The notes: generated by a model from the sequence alone, not told the origin. A DNA stretch of 64,000 bases from Erwinia piriflorinigrans CFBP 5888 (GCF_001050515.1 NZ_CAHS01000014.1:124001-188000), one strand, 5' to 3'. Positions 16,928-30,573 are shown, counted from the stretch's first letter. Translations and numbers: made by a program.

Positions 16928-18649
16928 TTACCTCAGCCAGTTGGTTTTAGCCAGATCAACCACTTCATCACCACGACCGCTAATAATCGCCCGCAGCATA
17001 TACAGGCTGAAACCTTTGGCCTGTTCCAGTTTTATCTGTGGCGGCATCGCCAATTCGTCGGTTGCGGTGACCACATCAACCAGTGCCGGGCCATCGTGGG
17101 CCAGCGCCTCGCGCAAGGCTTCATCCAGCTGCGATGCCCGCTCCACGCGAATGCCTTTTACCCCGCAGGCGTTGGCAATAGCGGCGAAGTTGGGATTGTC
17201 CAGCTCGGTTCCATCGGTCAGGTAGCCGCCCGCTTTCATCTCCATCGCCACAAATCCCAGCACGCTGTTGTTAAATACCACGATTTTAACCGGTAGCTTG
17301 AGCTGCGCCAGCGACAGGAAGTCACCCATCAACATGCTGAAACCGCCGTCACCGCACAGGGCAATGACCTGGCGTTGTGGGTCAATCGCCTGTGCGCCAA
17401 TGGCCTGCGGCATGGCATTGGCCATAGAACCGTGGCTGAAGGAACCGACCAGACGCCGCTTGCCGTTCATTTTCAAATAGCGCGCTGCCCAAACGGTCGG
17501 CGTACCGACATCGCAGGTGAAGATTGCGTCCTCACTGGCATGTTGACTGATTTGCTGCGCGAGATACTGTGGATGGATCGCCTGATTATCATTGGCGGTG
17601 GCCAGTGAATCCAGGTCTTTGCGCGCCTCAACATAGTGCTTTAGCGCTTTATCGAGGAACTGACGGTCGGTTTTCACCGTCAGCTGCGGCAGCAGGGCAC
17701 TGACGGTGGTCTTGATATCGCCAACCAGCGCCATATCGACATGAGAATGGCTGCCAATGCTGCCGGGATTGATATCGATCTGGATGATTTTCGCCTTCGG
17801 TGGATAGAACGCGCGATAAGGGAACTGGCTACCCAGCACCAGCAGCGTATCGGCATTCATCATGGCATGATAGCCGGAAGAAAAGCCGATCAGGCCGGTC
17901 ATCCCAACGTCATAAGGATTGTCGTACTCGATGTATTCCTTGCCGCGCAGCGCATGTACGATGGGTGCTTTTAGGGATTCAGCCAGTTTAACCACTTCGG
18001 CGTGGGCACCGGCACAACCGCTGCCGCAAAGCAGGGTAATTTTCCCGGACTGATTGAGCGTCTCCGCCAGCCTGGCCAGTTCATCGGGCACCGGCAGCAC
18101 CTGCGGTAGCCGTGGTGGATACCAGTCCGGGGTGGCATTTTCAGGGGCAGACTGTAGCGCCACATCACCGGGTAACACCACGACCGACACGCCACGATTG
18201 AGGATCGCTTTACGCATCGCGATGCCCAGCACCTGTGGCAGCTGTTCCGCATTGGAAACCATTTCGCAATAGTGACTGCACTCACGGAACAGGTCCTGTG
18301 GGTGTGTTTCCTGGAAATAGTTACTGCCGATTTCGCTTGAAGGAATATGCGCTGCGATCGCCAGTACCGGAACATGGTTGCGGTGACAGTCAAAAAGACC
18401 ATTAATCAGGTGAAGATTACCCGGCCCGCAAGAACCGGCGCAGACCGCCAGTTCACCAGTCAAATGCGCCTCTGCGCCAGCGGCGAAGGCAGCCACCTCT
18501 TCGTGGCGGGTAGGCATCCATGCAATGGTACCCATTTTGTTCAGGCTGTCATTCAGGCCGTTCAGTGAATCGCCGGTGACGCCCCAGATTCGTTTAACGC
18601 CTGCGCTTTCCAGCGTTTTTGCCACCAGTGATGCAACGGTTTGCTTCAT
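16928..18649 (-). CDS. poxB: Pyruvate dehydrogenase (quinone) / pyruvate oxidase
   Basis: 573 residues from ATG 18649, with AGGAG 7 nt upstream; the frame is open further upstream, but this is the conserved start ([16 protein letters not shown]). It is a ThDP enzyme with an N-terminal PYR domain (catalytic Glu in [11 protein letters not shown]), a central FAD-binding domain and a C-terminal PP domain with the ThDP motif ([17 protein letters not shown]...NN). The C-terminal tail acts in lipid activation. It decarboxylates pyruvate to acetate plus CO2 and passes electrons to ubiquinone at the membrane. It is stationary-phase expressed in E. coli. hcp-hcr, its E. coli neighbours, are absent. Confidence 0.96.
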   Translation of the reverse strand: MKQTVASLVAKTLESAGVKRIWGVTGDSLNGLNDSLNKMGTIAWMPTRHEEVAAFAAGAEAHLTGELAVCAGSCGPGNLHLINGLFDCHRNHVPVLAIAAHIPSSEIGSNYFQETHPQDLFRECSHYCEMVSNAEQLPQVLGIAMRKAILNRGVSVVVLPGDVALQSAPENATPDWYPPRLPQVLPVPDELARLAETLNQSGKITLLCGSGCAGAHAEVVKLAESLKAPIVHALRGKEYIEYDNPYDVGMTGLIGFSSGYHAMMNADTLLVLGSQFPYRAFYPPKAKIIQIDINPGSIGSHSHVDMALVGDIKTTVSALLPQLTVKTDRQFLDKALKHYVEARKDLDSLATANDNQAIHPQYLAQQISQHASEDAIFTCDVGTPTVWAARYLKMNGKRRLVGSFSHGSMANAMPQAIGAQAIDPQRQVIALCGDGGFSMLMGDFLSLAQLKLPVKIVVFNNSVLGFVAMEMKAGGYLTDGTELDNPNFAAIANACGVKGIRVERASQLDEALREALAHDGPALVDVVTATDELAMPPQIKLEQAKGFSLYMLRAIISGRGDEVVDLAKTNWLR

Positions 18650-18821
18650 GCTTTTCTCCTCAGTTAGGGCATTATCCTTCAGCCGGAAGGGATAAGTTGC
18701 AGCACAAGCATAGTTTAGGTTAGCGCAAGCGGGGGGAAGCGGGATGAAACAAGCTGTTTCTCCTTGACCAGGCGGTTGCTGCCAACCATTCTCAATATAT
18801 AAGGGGCAGGGAGAGGCAGAA

Positions 18822-20474
18822 ATGATCCTGGAAAAAATCGTCGTTACCGGCTTTCGTGGTATCAACAAGTTGTCGCTGCGGCTGGAAGAAGACAACGTTT
18901 TAATTGGTGAAAATGCCTGGGGGAAATCCAGCCTGCTGGATGCGTTGACGCTGTTGTTGGCCCCCGGAGAACCTTATCAATTCAGCTCCGGAGATTTTCA
19001 TTTCCCGCCGGGCGATGCCCACAGACGGGAGCGCAATATCCATATCCGTTTTACTTTCCGTGAGTTCGAAGCCGGACAGCGCCAGGCACCGCGCTATGCG
19101 GCGTTTAGCGGCCTTTGGCAGCGGGGAGACGGCGGCGCCTATCAACTTTGTTATCAGGTGCAGGGAGAACTGCTGAAGGAAGGCACGGTCATGACCCACC
19201 ATCAATTTTTAGATGCCCGGGGAGAGGTGCTGGCGGGAGATCGTTCCACGTTGGTGCATGCTCTCAAGCGCCTGCATCCGGTTTTACGCCTGCGAGATGC
19301 GCGGTTTAACCGCCGTATGCATCTTGAGCCGACGCAGCACAGCGACGAGGCCGATTTTAATGCGCTGGCAGAGCAAATTGATAACCTGACCCGTGATTTG
19401 CAGTCACGCCCGCAAAATTTGACCGACAGCGCATTGCGTCAGGGGCTGACGACCATGCAACAACTGCTGGAGCACTATTTTTCACTTCAGCCTCCGGCCG
19501 CCGCATCACAAAGCGGTCGCTTATCTCATCAGCTGGCCTCACGCAGCGGCTGGCGTTATCTGGATAATATTAATCAGCTGATAGCCGAGGCTGACAGCCG
19601 CAGTCGAAAAGTGATCCTGTTGCGTATGTTTGCTCTGCTGGTGCAGGTGCGAGGGGCGCATCAGCTTGATCCTATGGCACGACCGCTGCTGCTGATTGAA
19701 GACCCGGAAACGCGCCTGCATCCGATCATGCTGGCGGTGGCGTGGGGGTTGCTTAACCTGCTGCCGCTGCAAAAAATCACCACCACTAATTCTGGAGAGT
19801 TACTGTCGCAGGTTCCTATAGAGCAGGTCTGTAGGCTGGTGCGTGAGCCGGAGCGGATCGCTGTCTGGCGTGTTGGCCCCGGTGGCATGAGCGCTGAAGA
19901 GAGCCGACGCATCGCTTTTCATATCCGCTTCAATCGGCCATCTTCGCTATTTGCCCGCTGCTGGCTGTTGGTGGAAGGCGAAACCGAAGTCTGGGTGATG
20001 AACGAACTGGCGCGCCAGTGCGGTTACCATTTTGCTGCTGAAGGGATAAAAGTGATTGAGTTTGCCCAGTGTGGGCTGCGGCCGTTGCTGAAGTTTGCCG
20101 AGCGAATGGGAATTGAATGGTATGTGCTCACCGATGGCGATGAAGCGGGAAGGAAATATGCCGCTACAGCCCGTAGTCTGCTGGAAGGCGATGCCGAACA
20201 GCAGCATCTAACACAATTACCCGCACTGGATATGGAGCATTTCCTGTACAAGCAGGGATTTTCTGAGGTTTATCATCGTTTCGCCCGCTTGCCTCCTGGC
20301 GTACCCATGAATATGCGGCGCATTATCACAAAAGCAGTTCACCACTCATCAAAGCCTGAGCTGGCGATTGCCGTAGCGATGGAGGCGGCAGAAAGCGGGA
20401 CGGAGGCGGTGCCGCTGTTGTTACGTAAAATGTTTGCCCGGGTACAGTGGCTGGCGCGCGGCAAGGTGGATTGA
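18822..20474 (+). CDS. ybjD: OLD-family ATP-dependent nuclease YbjD
   Basis: 550 residues (E. coli 552). The N-terminal ATPase has a P-loop variant, [15 protein letters not shown] (about residues 28-42), and a later Walker B-like [13 protein letters not shown]. The C-terminal TOPRIM nuclease domain is marked by [15 protein letters not shown] and [15 protein letters not shown] proteins are DNA endonucleases related to phage exclusion. YbjD itself has no firmly assigned role and is chromosomally conserved. It is divergent from poxB, sharing a 172-bp promoter region. Confidence 0.92.
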   Translation: MILEKIVVTGFRGINKLSLRLEEDNVLIGENAWGKSSLLDALTLLLAPGEPYQFSSGDFHFPPGDAHRRERNIHIRFTFREFEAGQRQAPRYAAFSGLWQRGDGGAYQLCYQVQGELLKEGTVMTHHQFLDARGEVLAGDRSTLVHALKRLHPVLRLRDARFNRRMHLEPTQHSDEADFNALAEQIDNLTRDLQSRPQNLTDSALRQGLTTMQQLLEHYFSLQPPAAASQSGRLSHQLASRSGWRYLDNINQLIAEADSRSRKVILLRMFALLVQVRGAHQLDPMARPLLLIEDPETRLHPIMLAVAWGLLNLLPLQKITTTNSGELLSQVPIEQVCRLVREPERIAVWRVGPGGMSAEESRRIAFHIRFNRPSSLFARCWLLVEGETEVWVMNELARQCGYHFAAEGIKVIEFAQCGLRPLLKFAERMGIEWYVLTDGDEAGRKYAATARSLLEGDAEQQHLTQLPALDMEHFLYKQGFSEVYHRFARLPPGVPMNMRRIITKAVHHSSKPELAIAVAMEAAESGTEAVPLLLRKMFARVQWLARGKVD

Positions 20475-20830
20475 TCGCAAATCTGACAGTGGCTGCTTTC
20501 CGTTTTGCACACGAAGATAAAACCCGCACTTGAAATCGGCAGACAGCCACCCATATTGTTTAAAGCGGTGGTGTATATCCTGTCAGGCCCAGGCCAGAGA
20601 AACTGCACTGCACACCGTTGCCATGCAGGGGCAATCAAACGAAAGGCGATGCCCTGGAAAAAATCATCTATATTCAAGGCAGTTAAAGCTGCTGCAAATT
20701 CACGGACAAAGGCCGCAACTGACGGTGCCGCCAGACCATCTCAACCCACTTGTACGACATATTGTTCTGGTTTTTCCTGGCCTGAATAATGTTAGTCTGG
20801 CGAAAGTTATACTGAGCACACTGGATAAAT
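20475..20830. other. Intergenic gap where ybjX-macAB-cspD stands in E. coli
   Basis: 356 bp with no intact gene on either strand. It should contain the clpS promoter near its right end. Traces on the minus strand resemble a decayed cspD (separate entry). No terminator with a T run is apparent after ybjD. Confidence 0.5.
20575..20731 (-). pseudogene. Possible remnant of cspD
   Basis: On the minus strand, GGCACCGTC (20721-20729) corresponds to the cold-shock start GTV. It is followed at roughly the right distance by CTGCCTTGAA and GATGATTTTTTCC (compare ICPE...EDIFA). Further on is GTGCAGTTT (compare VQF), then a GGGCC element (compare QGP). Stops and small indels break every frame. CspD, a stationary-phase cold-shock-like replication inhibitor, is encoded at this place and strand in E. 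coli. The resemblance was judged from memory and is weak. Confidence 0.3.
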
Positions 20831-21151
20831 ATGGGAAAGACTAACGACTGGCTTAATTTTGAACAGCTCGCCGACGATAAAGTTCGTGAAGAGCTTAAGC
20901 CGCCATCGATGTATAAGGTTATTTTGAACAATGACGATTTCACGCCGATGGAATTTGTTATTGACGTTCTGCAAAAGTTCTTTTCTTATGATATTGAACG
21001 TGCAACGCAACTGATGCTTACCGTTCACTACCAGGGTAAAGCGATTTGTGGTGTTTTCACCGCCGAAGTGGCGGAAACCAAAGTCGCTCATGTGAATAAG
21101 TATGCCAGGGATAATGAGCATCCGTTGCTATGTACGCTGGAAAAAGCCTGA
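20831..21151 (+). CDS. clpS: ClpS, adaptor for ClpAP (N-recognin)
   Basis: 106 residues, the usual length. It has the conserved N-degron pocket segment [15 protein letters not shown], the [11 protein letters not shown] strand and the [21 protein letters not shown]-terminus that docks on the ClpA N-domain. It recognises N-terminal Leu, Phe, Tyr and Trp and delivers substrates to ClpAP. clpA follows 28 bp downstream. The aat gene nearby makes Leu/Phe N-degrons, so this window holds most of that pathway. Confidence 0.97.
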   Translation: MGKTNDWLNFEQLADDKVREELKPPSMYKVILNNDDFTPMEFVIDVLQKFFSYDIERATQLMLTVHYQGKAICGVFTAEVAETKVAHVNKYARDNEHPLLCTLEKA

Positions 21152-21179
21152 AAAAGGCGATCTACTGTGAGAGGTGCCT

Positions 21180-23456
21180 ATGCTCAACCAAGAACTGGAA
21201 CTCAGTTTAAATATGGCTTTCGCCAGAGCGCGTGAGCACCGTCATGAGTTTATGACAGTCGAACATCTGTTGCTGGCCCTGTTAAGTAACCCGTCGGCCA
21301 GAGAGGCACTGGAAGCCTGTGCGGTGGATATCGTGGCATTACGCCAGGAGCTTGAAGCCTTTATTGAACAAACTACCCCGGTTCTGCCGGTTAGCGAAGA
21401 AGAGCGCGACACGCAGCCAACGCTGAGCTTCCAACGTGTGCTGCAACGTGCGGTATTTCATGTGCAATCATCAGGCCGCAGTGAAGTGGCTGGAGCCAAC
21501 GTATTGGTCGCTATCTTTAGCGAACAGGAGTCGCAGGCTGCCTATTTGCTGCGTAAACATGAAGTCAGCCGCCTTGATGTAGTGAACTTTATTTCTCACG
21601 GTACGCGTAAAGATGAGCCTGGCCCGGCTTCGGGTGCAGAAAATCCTGTTAACGAAGAGCAAGCAAGCGGGGAGGAGCGTATGGAAAACTTCACCACCAA
21701 CCTCAACCAACTTGCCCGTGTCGGAGGGATTGACCCGCTGATCGGCCGTGATAAAGAGCTGGAACGTACTGTTCAGGTACTCTGCCGCCGACGTAAAAAT
21801 AATCCACTGCTGGTCGGTGAGTCAGGCGTGGGTAAAACCGCGATTGCTGAAGGGCTGGCCTGGCGGATTGTGCAGGGCGATGTTCCGGAAGTGATTAAAG
21901 AGTGTACTATTTACTCGCTGGATATCGGCTCGCTGTTGGCCGGGACTAAATATCGCGGTGATTTTGAGAAACGCTTTAAAGCCCTGCTGAAACAGCTGGA
22001 GCAGGATCAAAACAGCATCCTGTTTATCGATGAAATTCACACTATCATCGGTGCTGGTGCGGCTTCCGGCGGTCAGGTGGATGCGGCAAACCTGATTAAA
22101 CCGCTGCTCTCGAGCGGCAAAATACGCGTGATGGGTTCTACCACCTATCAGGAATTCAGCAATATCTTTGAGAAAGATCGTGCGCTGGCCCGCCGCTTCC
22201 AGAAAATAGATATCACTGAACCCTCCATCGATGAAACGATACAGATTCTTACCGGCCTGAAGCCGAAGTACGAAGCGCATCACGACGTACGCTACACCGC
22301 GAAAGCAGTGAGAGCGGCGGTAGAGCTGGCGGTGAAATACATTAATGACCGTCATCTGCCTGATAAAGCTATCGATGTTATCGATGAGGCCGGGGCGCGT
22401 GCGCGCCTGATGCCGGTCAGCAAACGCAAGAAAACCATCAACGTAGCGGATATAGAAACCGTGGTGGCGCGCATTGCCCGTATTCCGGAAAAGAGCGTAT
22501 CAGCTTCCGATCGTGATTCGCTGAAAACGCTTGGCGACCGACTGAAAATGCTGGTGTTTGGACAGGACAATGCCATTGAAGTGTTGACCGAGGCCATCAA
22601 AATGAGTCGGGCCGGACTGGGGCAAGATCGCAAACCGGTAGGTTCTTTCCTGTTTGCCGGCCCAACCGGTGTTGGGAAAACCGAAGTGACGGTCCAGCTG
22701 GCGAAAGCGCTGGGCATTGAGCTGCTGCGTTTTGATATGTCCGAGTATATGGAACGCCATACCGTCAGTCGTTTGATTGGTGCGCCTCCTGGCTATGTGG
22801 GCTTCGATCAGGGCGGTTTGTTAACGGATGCCGTGATCAAACATCCTCATGCGGTGGTGCTGCTGGATGAAATTGAGAAAGCGCATCCCGACGTGTTCAA
22901 TCTCCTGTTGCAGGTGATGGATAATGGCATGCTGACCGATAACAACGGTCGCAAAGCGGACTTCCGCAACGTGGTGGTGGTCATGACCACCAACGCCGGA
23001 GTGCGTGAAACGGAGCGTAAGTCAATTGGTCTGATCCAGCAGGATAACAGCACGGATGCGATGGAGGAGATTAAAAAGATCTTCACGCCGGAATTCCGAA
23101 ACCGTCTTGATAACATCATCTGGTTTAAACACCTCGACCAGGTTGTTATTCATCAGGTTGTCGACAAGTTCATTGTTGAACTGCAGGCGCAGCTGGATGC
23201 CAAAGGCGTTTCGCTGGAAGTGAGCGATGATGCCCGCGACTGGCTGGCAGAGAAGGGCTACGACAAGGCGATGGGTGCCCGTCCGATGGCGCGTACCGTG
23301 CAGGAAAACCTGAAGAAGCCGTTGGCCAATGAATTGCTGTTTGGTTCACTGGTGGATGGTGGATCGGTCTCCGTGGCGCTTGATAGAGAGAAAAATCAGC
23401 TGACCTACCATTTCCTGAGCGCAGAAAAGCGCAAGGCGGAAGGTACGGTGCATTAA
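21180..23456 (+). CDS. clpA: ClpA, ATPase subunit of the ClpAP protease
   Basis: 758 residues from ATG 21180 (the conserved start [10 protein letters not shown]). A GTG two codons upstream is open but not favoured. The N-domain is at about residues 1-145. AAA module 1 has Walker [15 protein letters not shown] and Walker [14 protein letters not shown] module 2 has [10 protein letters not shown] and [13 protein letters not shown]. An IGL loop (SIGLIQQ) contacts ClpP. The hexamer unfolds proteins for ClpP. It ends in a strong terminator. Confidence 0.98.
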   Translation: MLNQELELSLNMAFARAREHRHEFMTVEHLLLALLSNPSAREALEACAVDIVALRQELEAFIEQTTPVLPVSEEERDTQPTLSFQRVLQRAVFHVQSSGRSEVAGANVLVAIFSEQESQAAYLLRKHEVSRLDVVNFISHGTRKDEPGPASGAENPVNEEQASGEERMENFTTNLNQLARVGGIDPLIGRDKELERTVQVLCRRRKNNPLLVGESGVGKTAIAEGLAWRIVQGDVPEVIKECTIYSLDIGSLLAGTKYRGDFEKRFKALLKQLEQDQNSILFIDEIHTIIGAGAASGGQVDAANLIKPLLSSGKIRVMGSTTYQEFSNIFEKDRALARRFQKIDITEPSIDETIQILTGLKPKYEAHHDVRYTAKAVRAAVELAVKYINDRHLPDKAIDVIDEAGARARLMPVSKRKKTINVADIETVVARIARIPEKSVSASDRDSLKTLGDRLKMLVFGQDNAIEVLTEAIKMSRAGLGQDRKPVGSFLFAGPTGVGKTEVTVQLAKALGIELLRFDMSEYMERHTVSRLIGAPPGYVGFDQGGLLTDAVIKHPHAVVLLDEIEKAHPDVFNLLLQVMDNGMLTDNNGRKADFRNVVVVMTTNAGVRETERKSIGLIQQDNSTDAMEEIKKIFTPEFRNRLDNIIWFKHLDQVVIHQVVDKFIVELQAQLDAKGVSLEVSDDARDWLAEKGYDKAMGARPMARTVQENLKKPLANELLFGSLVDGGSVSVALDREKNQLTYHFLSAEKRKAEGTVH

Positions 23457-23473
23457 TTCACCGTCATCACAGC

Positions 23474-23515
23474 AAAACGCCTGGCGAGATAAAATCTCGT
23501 CAGGCGTTTTTTTTT
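23474..23515 (+). terminator. Intrinsic terminator of clpA
   Basis: A long stem (AAAACGCCTGGCGAGAT with ATCTCGTCAGGCGTTTT) around a 3-nt loop is followed by a run of nine Ts. It is a strong rho-independent terminator 18 bp after the clpA stop. Confidence 0.92.
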
Positions 23516-23557
23516 CGCTTTATGCCAGTCATAAATCGTGCTGATAACATTGCGCTG

Positions 23558-23590
23558 AAGAAAAGGCCGGGCAGTTACCTGTCCGGCCTT
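23558..23590 (-). terminator. Intrinsic terminator of infA
   Basis: AAGGCCGGGCAG/CTGTCCGGCCTT forms a 12-bp stem (one G-U pair) around TTAC. On the minus strand it is followed by TTTTCTTC. It lies 48 bp after the infA stop. No tRNA-Ser gene occurs between the two terminators, unlike in E. coli. Confidence 0.85.
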
Positions 23591-23637
23591 GGTATCAGTG
23601 TTGCAGTGAGTACAGCAGCACGGCAGAATGGGGCAAA

Positions 23638-24217
<580 letters not shown>

Positions 24218-24910
24218 CTAAAAAAGCCGCTGCGAACACCAGCATTCAGAGGAAAGGGGCTGGAGCGCAAGGGAATCAATATACGACATATAACTGGTAC
24301 GCGGGATTTCCCGTGCCCCCAAAGACTGAGTATGGGGATTCAGCACCTGGCAATCAATCAGCTTGCCGCCCTGTTGCAGAAAGTATTGGCAGAATACCAG
24401 TAGCGCTGTCTTTGACGCATTCTCACTGCGGCTGAACATCGATTCGCCACAAAATATTTGCCCCAGTGCCAGGCCATACAGACCACCAACCAGCTCATCA
24501 CCTTGCCAGACTTCTATCGACTGGGCATGGCCAAGTTCATGCAGCCGCTGCCAGGCAAGCTTCACTTCATGGGTAATCCAGGTGCCTTCCTGACGGGCGC
24601 TGGCGCAGCCTTCAATCACCTGTTGGAACCGTTGATTCAGGGTGACACGATAGGGAGATTGCTGGTGGAAACGCTTCATGCTGCGGCTAAGGTGGAAATG
24701 CTGCGGCAGTAAAATCGCACGCGGATCGGGTGACCACCAGAGAATAGGGTCGCCCGGCGAAAACCACGGAAAAATACCGCGATGATAGGCGTTAAGCAGC
24801 CGCTGGGGGCTGAGGTCGCCACCCATCGCCAACAGGCCGTTCGGTTCCCGCAGCGCCTTTTCAGGCGGCGGGAAGTTAAGCGATTCATGAGAGAGTTGGG
24901 CTAGCCGCAT
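24218..24910 (-). CDS. aat: Leucyl/phenylalanyl-tRNA-protein transferase
   Basis: 230 residues from ATG 24910 ([19 protein letters not shown]); an upstream TTG at 24952 would overlap cydC and lacks family support. It has the conserved [40 protein letters not shown]-like and [15 protein letters not shown] motifs. It transfers Leu or Phe from tRNA to N-terminal Arg or Lys, creating N-degrons read by ClpS. It starts 31 bp after the cydC stop, so may be co-transcribed with cydDC. Confidence 0.95.
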   Translation of the reverse strand: MRLAQLSHESLNFPPPEKALREPNGLLAMGGDLSPQRLLNAYHRGIFPWFSPGDPILWWSPDPRAILLPQHFHLSRSMKRFHQQSPYRVTLNQRFQQVIEGCASARQEGTWITHEVKLAWQRLHELGHAQSIEVWQGDELVGGLYGLALGQIFCGESMFSRSENASKTALLVFCQYFLQQGGKLIDCQVLNPHTQSLGAREIPRTSYMSYIDSLALQPLSSECWCSQRLF

Positions 24911-24941
24911 CGGGATATGCTCATCAGGACGATGATAATCA

Positions 24942-26672
24942 CTATAGCGCAAAGCGCTGAAGAAATGTCCAGTAGCGCCCCTGTTTTGCGATTAATTCCT
25001 GGTGATTTCCCTGCTCAATCAGCTGTCCGTCATCCAGCACGCAAATTTGGTCAAAGTGTGCCAGCCCACGTAGCCGGTGAGTGACCATAATCAGGGTTTT
25101 GCCGATGGCGACTTTACGCAGCAGAGCCAGGATTTGCTGCTCGGTCTCAGCATCCAGCCCCTCGGTAGGTTCATCCAGCAACATCAGCGGAGCATCCTTT
25201 AGTAGCACCCGAGCCAAACCTAGACGGCGCAATTCTCCGCCGGAAAGCTGCCGACCGCCTTCACCCAGCCAGGCATTAAGGCCCTGATTGTTATCAAGCA
25301 GCTTCTCCAGCCCAACCTGGCACAGCGCGTCGCACAGTTTCTCATCGCACGCAGTCGGCGCGGCCAGTAGCAGGTTATCCCGCAGGCTGGCGCTAAAGAG
25401 ATGCACGCGCTGCGTAACGACGCTGGTGCAGGAACGCAGCTCGGCTTCACTCCAGGCGTGCAACGGCCGATCGTTAAGCATAATGCTGCCGTTTTGCGCA
25501 TCCCATGCGCGGGTAAGCAGCTGTAGCAGCGTGGATTTGCCGCAGCCGGTACGCCCCAGCAGCGCGATATGTTGTCCGGCGGCAATATCAAGCGACAGGT
25601 TTTTAATGGCAAACGGGCCTTCATCATAACTGAAACTGACGTTATGCAGACTCAGTCTCGCTGTATCCTGGTGTGCCTGTGCAGCATTGGCATTAAACGT
25701 GACCTGTGGGCGCTGGGTAATAATTTCAGAAACGCGCCTTGCTGAAGCGATAACATGACCGAGGTGCTGGAATGCGGTTCCCACCGGGGCCAGCGCTTCG
25801 AAGGCGGCCAGGGCACAAAAAACAAACAGGGCAATATATGCGCCGGGGTGGGCATCTCCACCGATACCGCCGGCGCTTAACCATAATATTAGCGTCACGG
25901 CGATGCCGCCCATCAGCATCACCAGCCCCTGGGATATGCCGGTCAGGCTGGCCTGCCGCCGTTGAGCGGTCAACCATGCCGCTTCGGTGGCGTCCATCTC
26001 CTGACGAAAACGAATGGCACCACCATAAAGGCTAAGCTCCGTCTGCCCGCTCAACCAGCTGGTCAGGCTGCCACGGTACTCACTGCGCAGGCGGGTCAGA
26101 GCAGCACCGACCGGCAGCCCGGCGCGATAAAATACAGGCGGCAGCAGCAGCAGAGTCAGCAGCATCAATCCTCCGAGGGTAAGCGCTAAACGGCTGTCCA
26201 GCCAGCTCAGACCGGTGGTGACCACCATCAGGACGACCAGCGCCCCAACCAGGGGTGAGATAACCCGCAGGTAGAGATGGTCCAGCGTATCGACGTCTGC
26301 AACCACGCGATTAAGCAGATCTCCCTGACGGAAGCGGGTGATACCCGCTGGCGAAAGCGGTAACAGCTTGCTGAATGTGAATACCCTAAGATGTTGTAAT
26401 ACGCGGAAAGTGCCATCATGGCTGACCAGCCGTTCAAGATAACGGGCAACGGTACGGGTGATGGCCGCGCCACGCACGCCGGCGGCGGGCAGCATATAGT
26501 TGAAGCTATAAATGCCCGCCACGCCGACCAGCGAAGTGGCTGCAAGGAACCAGCCGGAGAGCGTCAGCAGGCCGATGCTGGCGAGCAGAGTGACCGCCGC
26601 CAGCAGGATGCCACAAAACAGCCGCAGACTGTGACGGCGATAGAGCTTTAGAAATGGCAGCAGAGTTTTCAC
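24942..26672 (-). CDS. cydC: Glutathione/cysteine ABC exporter subunit CydC
   Basis: 576 residues. Six transmembrane helices are followed by an ATPase domain with Walker [17 protein letters not shown], signature [16 protein letters not shown] and Walker [13 protein letters not shown]. With CydD it exports cysteine and glutathione to the periplasm, needed for cytochrome bd assembly. It starts with GTG in a 4-base GTGA overlap with the cydD stop, so the pair is translationally coupled. Confidence 0.97.
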   Translation of the reverse strand: MKTLLPFLKLYRRHSLRLFCGILLAAVTLLASIGLLTLSGWFLAATSLVGVAGIYSFNYMLPAAGVRGAAITRTVARYLERLVSHDGTFRVLQHLRVFTFSKLLPLSPAGITRFRQGDLLNRVVADVDTLDHLYLRVISPLVGALVVLMVVTTGLSWLDSRLALTLGGLMLLTLLLLPPVFYRAGLPVGAALTRLRSEYRGSLTSWLSGQTELSLYGGAIRFRQEMDATEAAWLTAQRRQASLTGISQGLVMLMGGIAVTLILWLSAGGIGGDAHPGAYIALFVFCALAAFEALAPVGTAFQHLGHVIASARRVSEIITQRPQVTFNANAAQAHQDTARLSLHNVSFSYDEGPFAIKNLSLDIAAGQHIALLGRTGCGKSTLLQLLTRAWDAQNGSIMLNDRPLHAWSEAELRSCTSVVTQRVHLFSASLRDNLLLAAPTACDEKLCDALCQVGLEKLLDNNQGLNAWLGEGGRQLSGGELRRLGLARVLLKDAPLMLLDEPTEGLDAETEQQILALLRKVAIGKTLIMVTHRLRGLAHFDQICVLDDGQLIEQGNHQELIAKQGRYWTFLQRFAL

Positions 26673-28438
26673 TCGAGCGATCCTCCACGTAGGGCTAACA
26701 GTTCGGCAAAGGGACCGGGATGATTTACCAGAACATCCCAGCTTCCCTGCTGTGCAATTTTGCCGTCACGCATGAGCCAGATTTCATCCCATTGCGCCAG
26801 GCGGTCCAGCTGATGGGTGATCAGCAACGTCGTCTGTGCTTTGGATGCCTCCAGCAGTGCACGGTTGACGTGCTGCTCGCTGTGCGCATCTAAGCTGGCA
26901 TCAGGTTCGTCCAGTAACAGTAACTGACAGGGTTTCATCAGCGCTCGCGCAACGGCGACGCGCTGTGCCTGGCCGACTGACAGCGTAGTGGCCTGATCTC
27001 CGGTGTCACTGTCCAGGCCCGCAGGTAATCGTGGCAAAAACTCACTCACTCCTGCGAGTTCAAGCACCTGCTGTAAACGCGTTGCATCATGGTTGCCGCT
27101 TAACAGAATATTCTGACGCACGGTTGCCGCCGGTAGATGCGGGTTTTGCCCTACCCAGGCGAGTTGCTGCTGCCAGTGGGGCAGGGCGATGTCACGCAGT
27201 TCGGTGCCATTCACTAACAGTGAACCACGGTAGGGCAGATTACCGAGTAGCAGGTTGATTAATGAGGTTTTACCTGCTCCACTCTGTCCCACCAGTGCGA
27301 CACGCTGCCCGGGCCGTAAACTGAAGTTCAGCGGCCCTGCCAGCGGCTGTCCGTCGGCGGTTATTATCGTCAAATCGCTGGCCACCAAGCTAAAACCGCC
27401 TTCCAGCTGGGGGGTTAACTCGCCGCGCTGTATGGCGGCCGCTTCACTCTCTTCAAGGAAAGTTTGCAGCACGTCGGCTGCGCCAACGGCCTGTGCTTTG
27501 GCATGATAAAATGTACCGAGGTCGCGCAGCGGTTGATAAAATTCCGGCGCGAGGATCAGCACCAGGAAGCCTGCAAACAGCGTAACCGGCCCGTTATAGT
27601 GACCGAAGTCAAAAATGCCAAGATAGGAGAAGCCAAAATAGACGGCGATCAGCGCAATGGAAATTGAAGCAAAAAATTCCAGCACCGCCGAAGAGAGAAA
27701 CGCCATCCGCAGGACTTCCATAGTGCGCAGACGAAACTGTTCCGAAGCGGTAGCGATAGTGGCCGTTTCCGCCTTAGCCCGATGGAACAGACGTAGCGTG
27801 TCCAGCCCACGCAGGCGGTCAAGGAACTGTCCACTAAGACGAGACAGCGCCAGAAAGTTACGGCGGTTTGCATCAGCGGCACCCATACCGACCATCGCCA
27901 TAAACAGCGGAATGAGCGGAGCCGTCGCCAACAGCACCAGAGACGCAACCCAGTTCACCGGAAACAACACTAGCAGCACCATGACCGGGATCGCCCCGGC
28001 GAGGATCATCTGCGGCAAATAGCGGCCATAATAGTCCTGCATATCTTCGATCTGTTCCATCAGCAGCGTTGCCCAACTTCCGGCAGGTTTGCCCTGAATC
28101 CATGCGGGGCCAAGATGCGCAAGACGATCCAGCACCTGCTTGCGCAGTGCCTGTCGGATGCCCTGGCCGGCTCGGAAGCCCACCTTTTCACGCAGCCATG
28201 CCAGCAGTGCACGCCCGGCAAAGCAGGCCAGCAGCATGTAGAAGTCGGCCAGCAGGTGGTGACGCGGCTGTTGGTCAACTAGCAGCGCCTGTAACAACGA
28301 GGCCAGTAGCCAGGCCTGAGCAAGGATTAACAGTGTGCTCAAAATACCTAACAAAAATGAGAGGCGCAGCCAGCGTTGGCCGTGCACGCTCTGACTCTTT
28401 AGCCAGCGGGTGAGTACTTGTTGTCGTGTTTTGTTCAT
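26669..28438 (-). CDS. cydD: Glutathione/cysteine ABC exporter subunit CydD
   Basis: 589 residues from ATG 28438 (NKTRQQVLTRWLK), matching E. coli's 588; the frame is open 24 codons further upstream without conserved content. The Shine-Dalgarno is poor (CGGCAACAG). It has a membrane domain of six helices with GMGAADANRRNFLALSRLSG, then an ATPase with Walker A VGQSGAGKTSLINLL, signature LSVGQAQRVAVARAL (a non-canonical Val replacing Gly, as in E. coli) and Walker B LLLLDEPDASLD. It is the partner of CydC. Confidence 0.96.
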   Translation of the reverse strand: MNKTRQQVLTRWLKSQSVHGQRWLRLSFLLGILSTLLILAQAWLLASLLQALLVDQQPRHHLLADFYMLLACFAGRALLAWLREKVGFRAGQGIRQALRKQVLDRLAHLGPAWIQGKPAGSWATLLMEQIEDMQDYYGRYLPQMILAGAIPVMVLLVLFPVNWVASLVLLATAPLIPLFMAMVGMGAADANRRNFLALSRLSGQFLDRLRGLDTLRLFHRAKAETATIATASEQFRLRTMEVLRMAFLSSAVLEFFASISIALIAVYFGFSYLGIFDFGHYNGPVTLFAGFLVLILAPEFYQPLRDLGTFYHAKAQAVGAADVLQTFLEESEAAAIQRGELTPQLEGGFSLVASDLTIITADGQPLAGPLNFSLRPGQRVALVGQSGAGKTSLINLLLGNLPYRGSLLVNGTELRDIALPHWQQQLAWVGQNPHLPAATVRQNILLSGNHDATRLQQVLELAGVSEFLPRLPAGLDSDTGDQATTLSVGQAQRVAVARALMKPCQLLLLDEPDASLDAHSEQHVNRALLEASKAQTTLLITHQLDRLAQWDEIWLMRDGKIAQQGSWDVLVNHPGPFAELLALRGGSLE

Positions 28439-28584
28439 CTGTTGCCGTATTGCCCTGACGTAAACAGTAGACAGGCAGAAGCCTGGGAAGGTTGGTGTGA
28501 AGCCTGGCAATGGTACAACGCAGAGGGGTGAAAGGCGACAATTGCTCGTCGCCTCAGGTGTAATTCGCTCAGAATCTTAACAAC

Positions 28585-30078
<1,494 letters not shown>

Positions 30079-30573
30079 ATGGTAGAAAATAAAAAGCGAC
30101 CCGGTAAAGATCTGGATAGAATCGATCGCAATATCTTAAATGAACTGCAAAAAGATGGCCGTATTTCTAATGTCGAACTATCCAAACGCGTTGGCCTATC
30201 ACCAACACCGTGCCTGGAGCGTGTACGCCGTCTGGAGCGACAGGGGTTTATTCTCGGCTATACTGCGCAGCTCAATCCGCATTATCTTGATGCTTCATTA
30301 CTGGTATTCGTTGAGATTACTCTGAATCGTGGTGCGCCGGATGTGTTTGAGCAATTTAACGCCGCCGTGCAAAAACTTGAGGAAACTCAAGAGTGTCACC
30401 TTGTTTCAGGTGATTTCGACTATTTATTAAAAACCCGTGTGCCGGACATGTCGGCATATCGTAAATTGCTCGGTGAAACCTTGTTACGTCTGCCGGGCGT
30501 GAACGATACCCGTACCTATGTGGTCATGGAAGAAGTAAAACAGAGTAACCGGTTAGTGATTAAAACCCGGTAA
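30079..30573 (+). CDS. lrp: Leucine-responsive regulatory protein Lrp
   Basis: 164 residues from ATG 30079, the second of two ATGs (30076 adds one Met). It has a helix-turn-helix near residues 15-60 (LDRIDRNILNELQKDG, NVELSKRVGLSPTPCLERVRRLE) and a C-terminal RAM effector domain (TLNRGAPDVFEQF, HLVSGDFDYLLKTRVPD). It is nearly identical to E. coli Lrp. It is a global regulator of amino-acid metabolism and an octamer/hexadecamer that responds to leucine. Confidence 0.98.
   Translation: MVENKKRPGKDLDRIDRNILNELQKDGRISNVELSKRVGLSPTPCLERVRRLERQGFILGYTAQLNPHYLDASLLVFVEITLNRGAPDVFEQFNAAVQKLEETQECHLVSGDFDYLLKTRVPDMSAYRKLLGETLLRLPGVNDTRTYVVMEEVKQSNRLVIKTR

Noticed and set aside
18822-20474. YbjD as part of an anti-phage defence island
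   Set aside because: It is an OLD-family nuclease, but has no partner (e.g. UvrD/GajB) and occupies its conserved core location.
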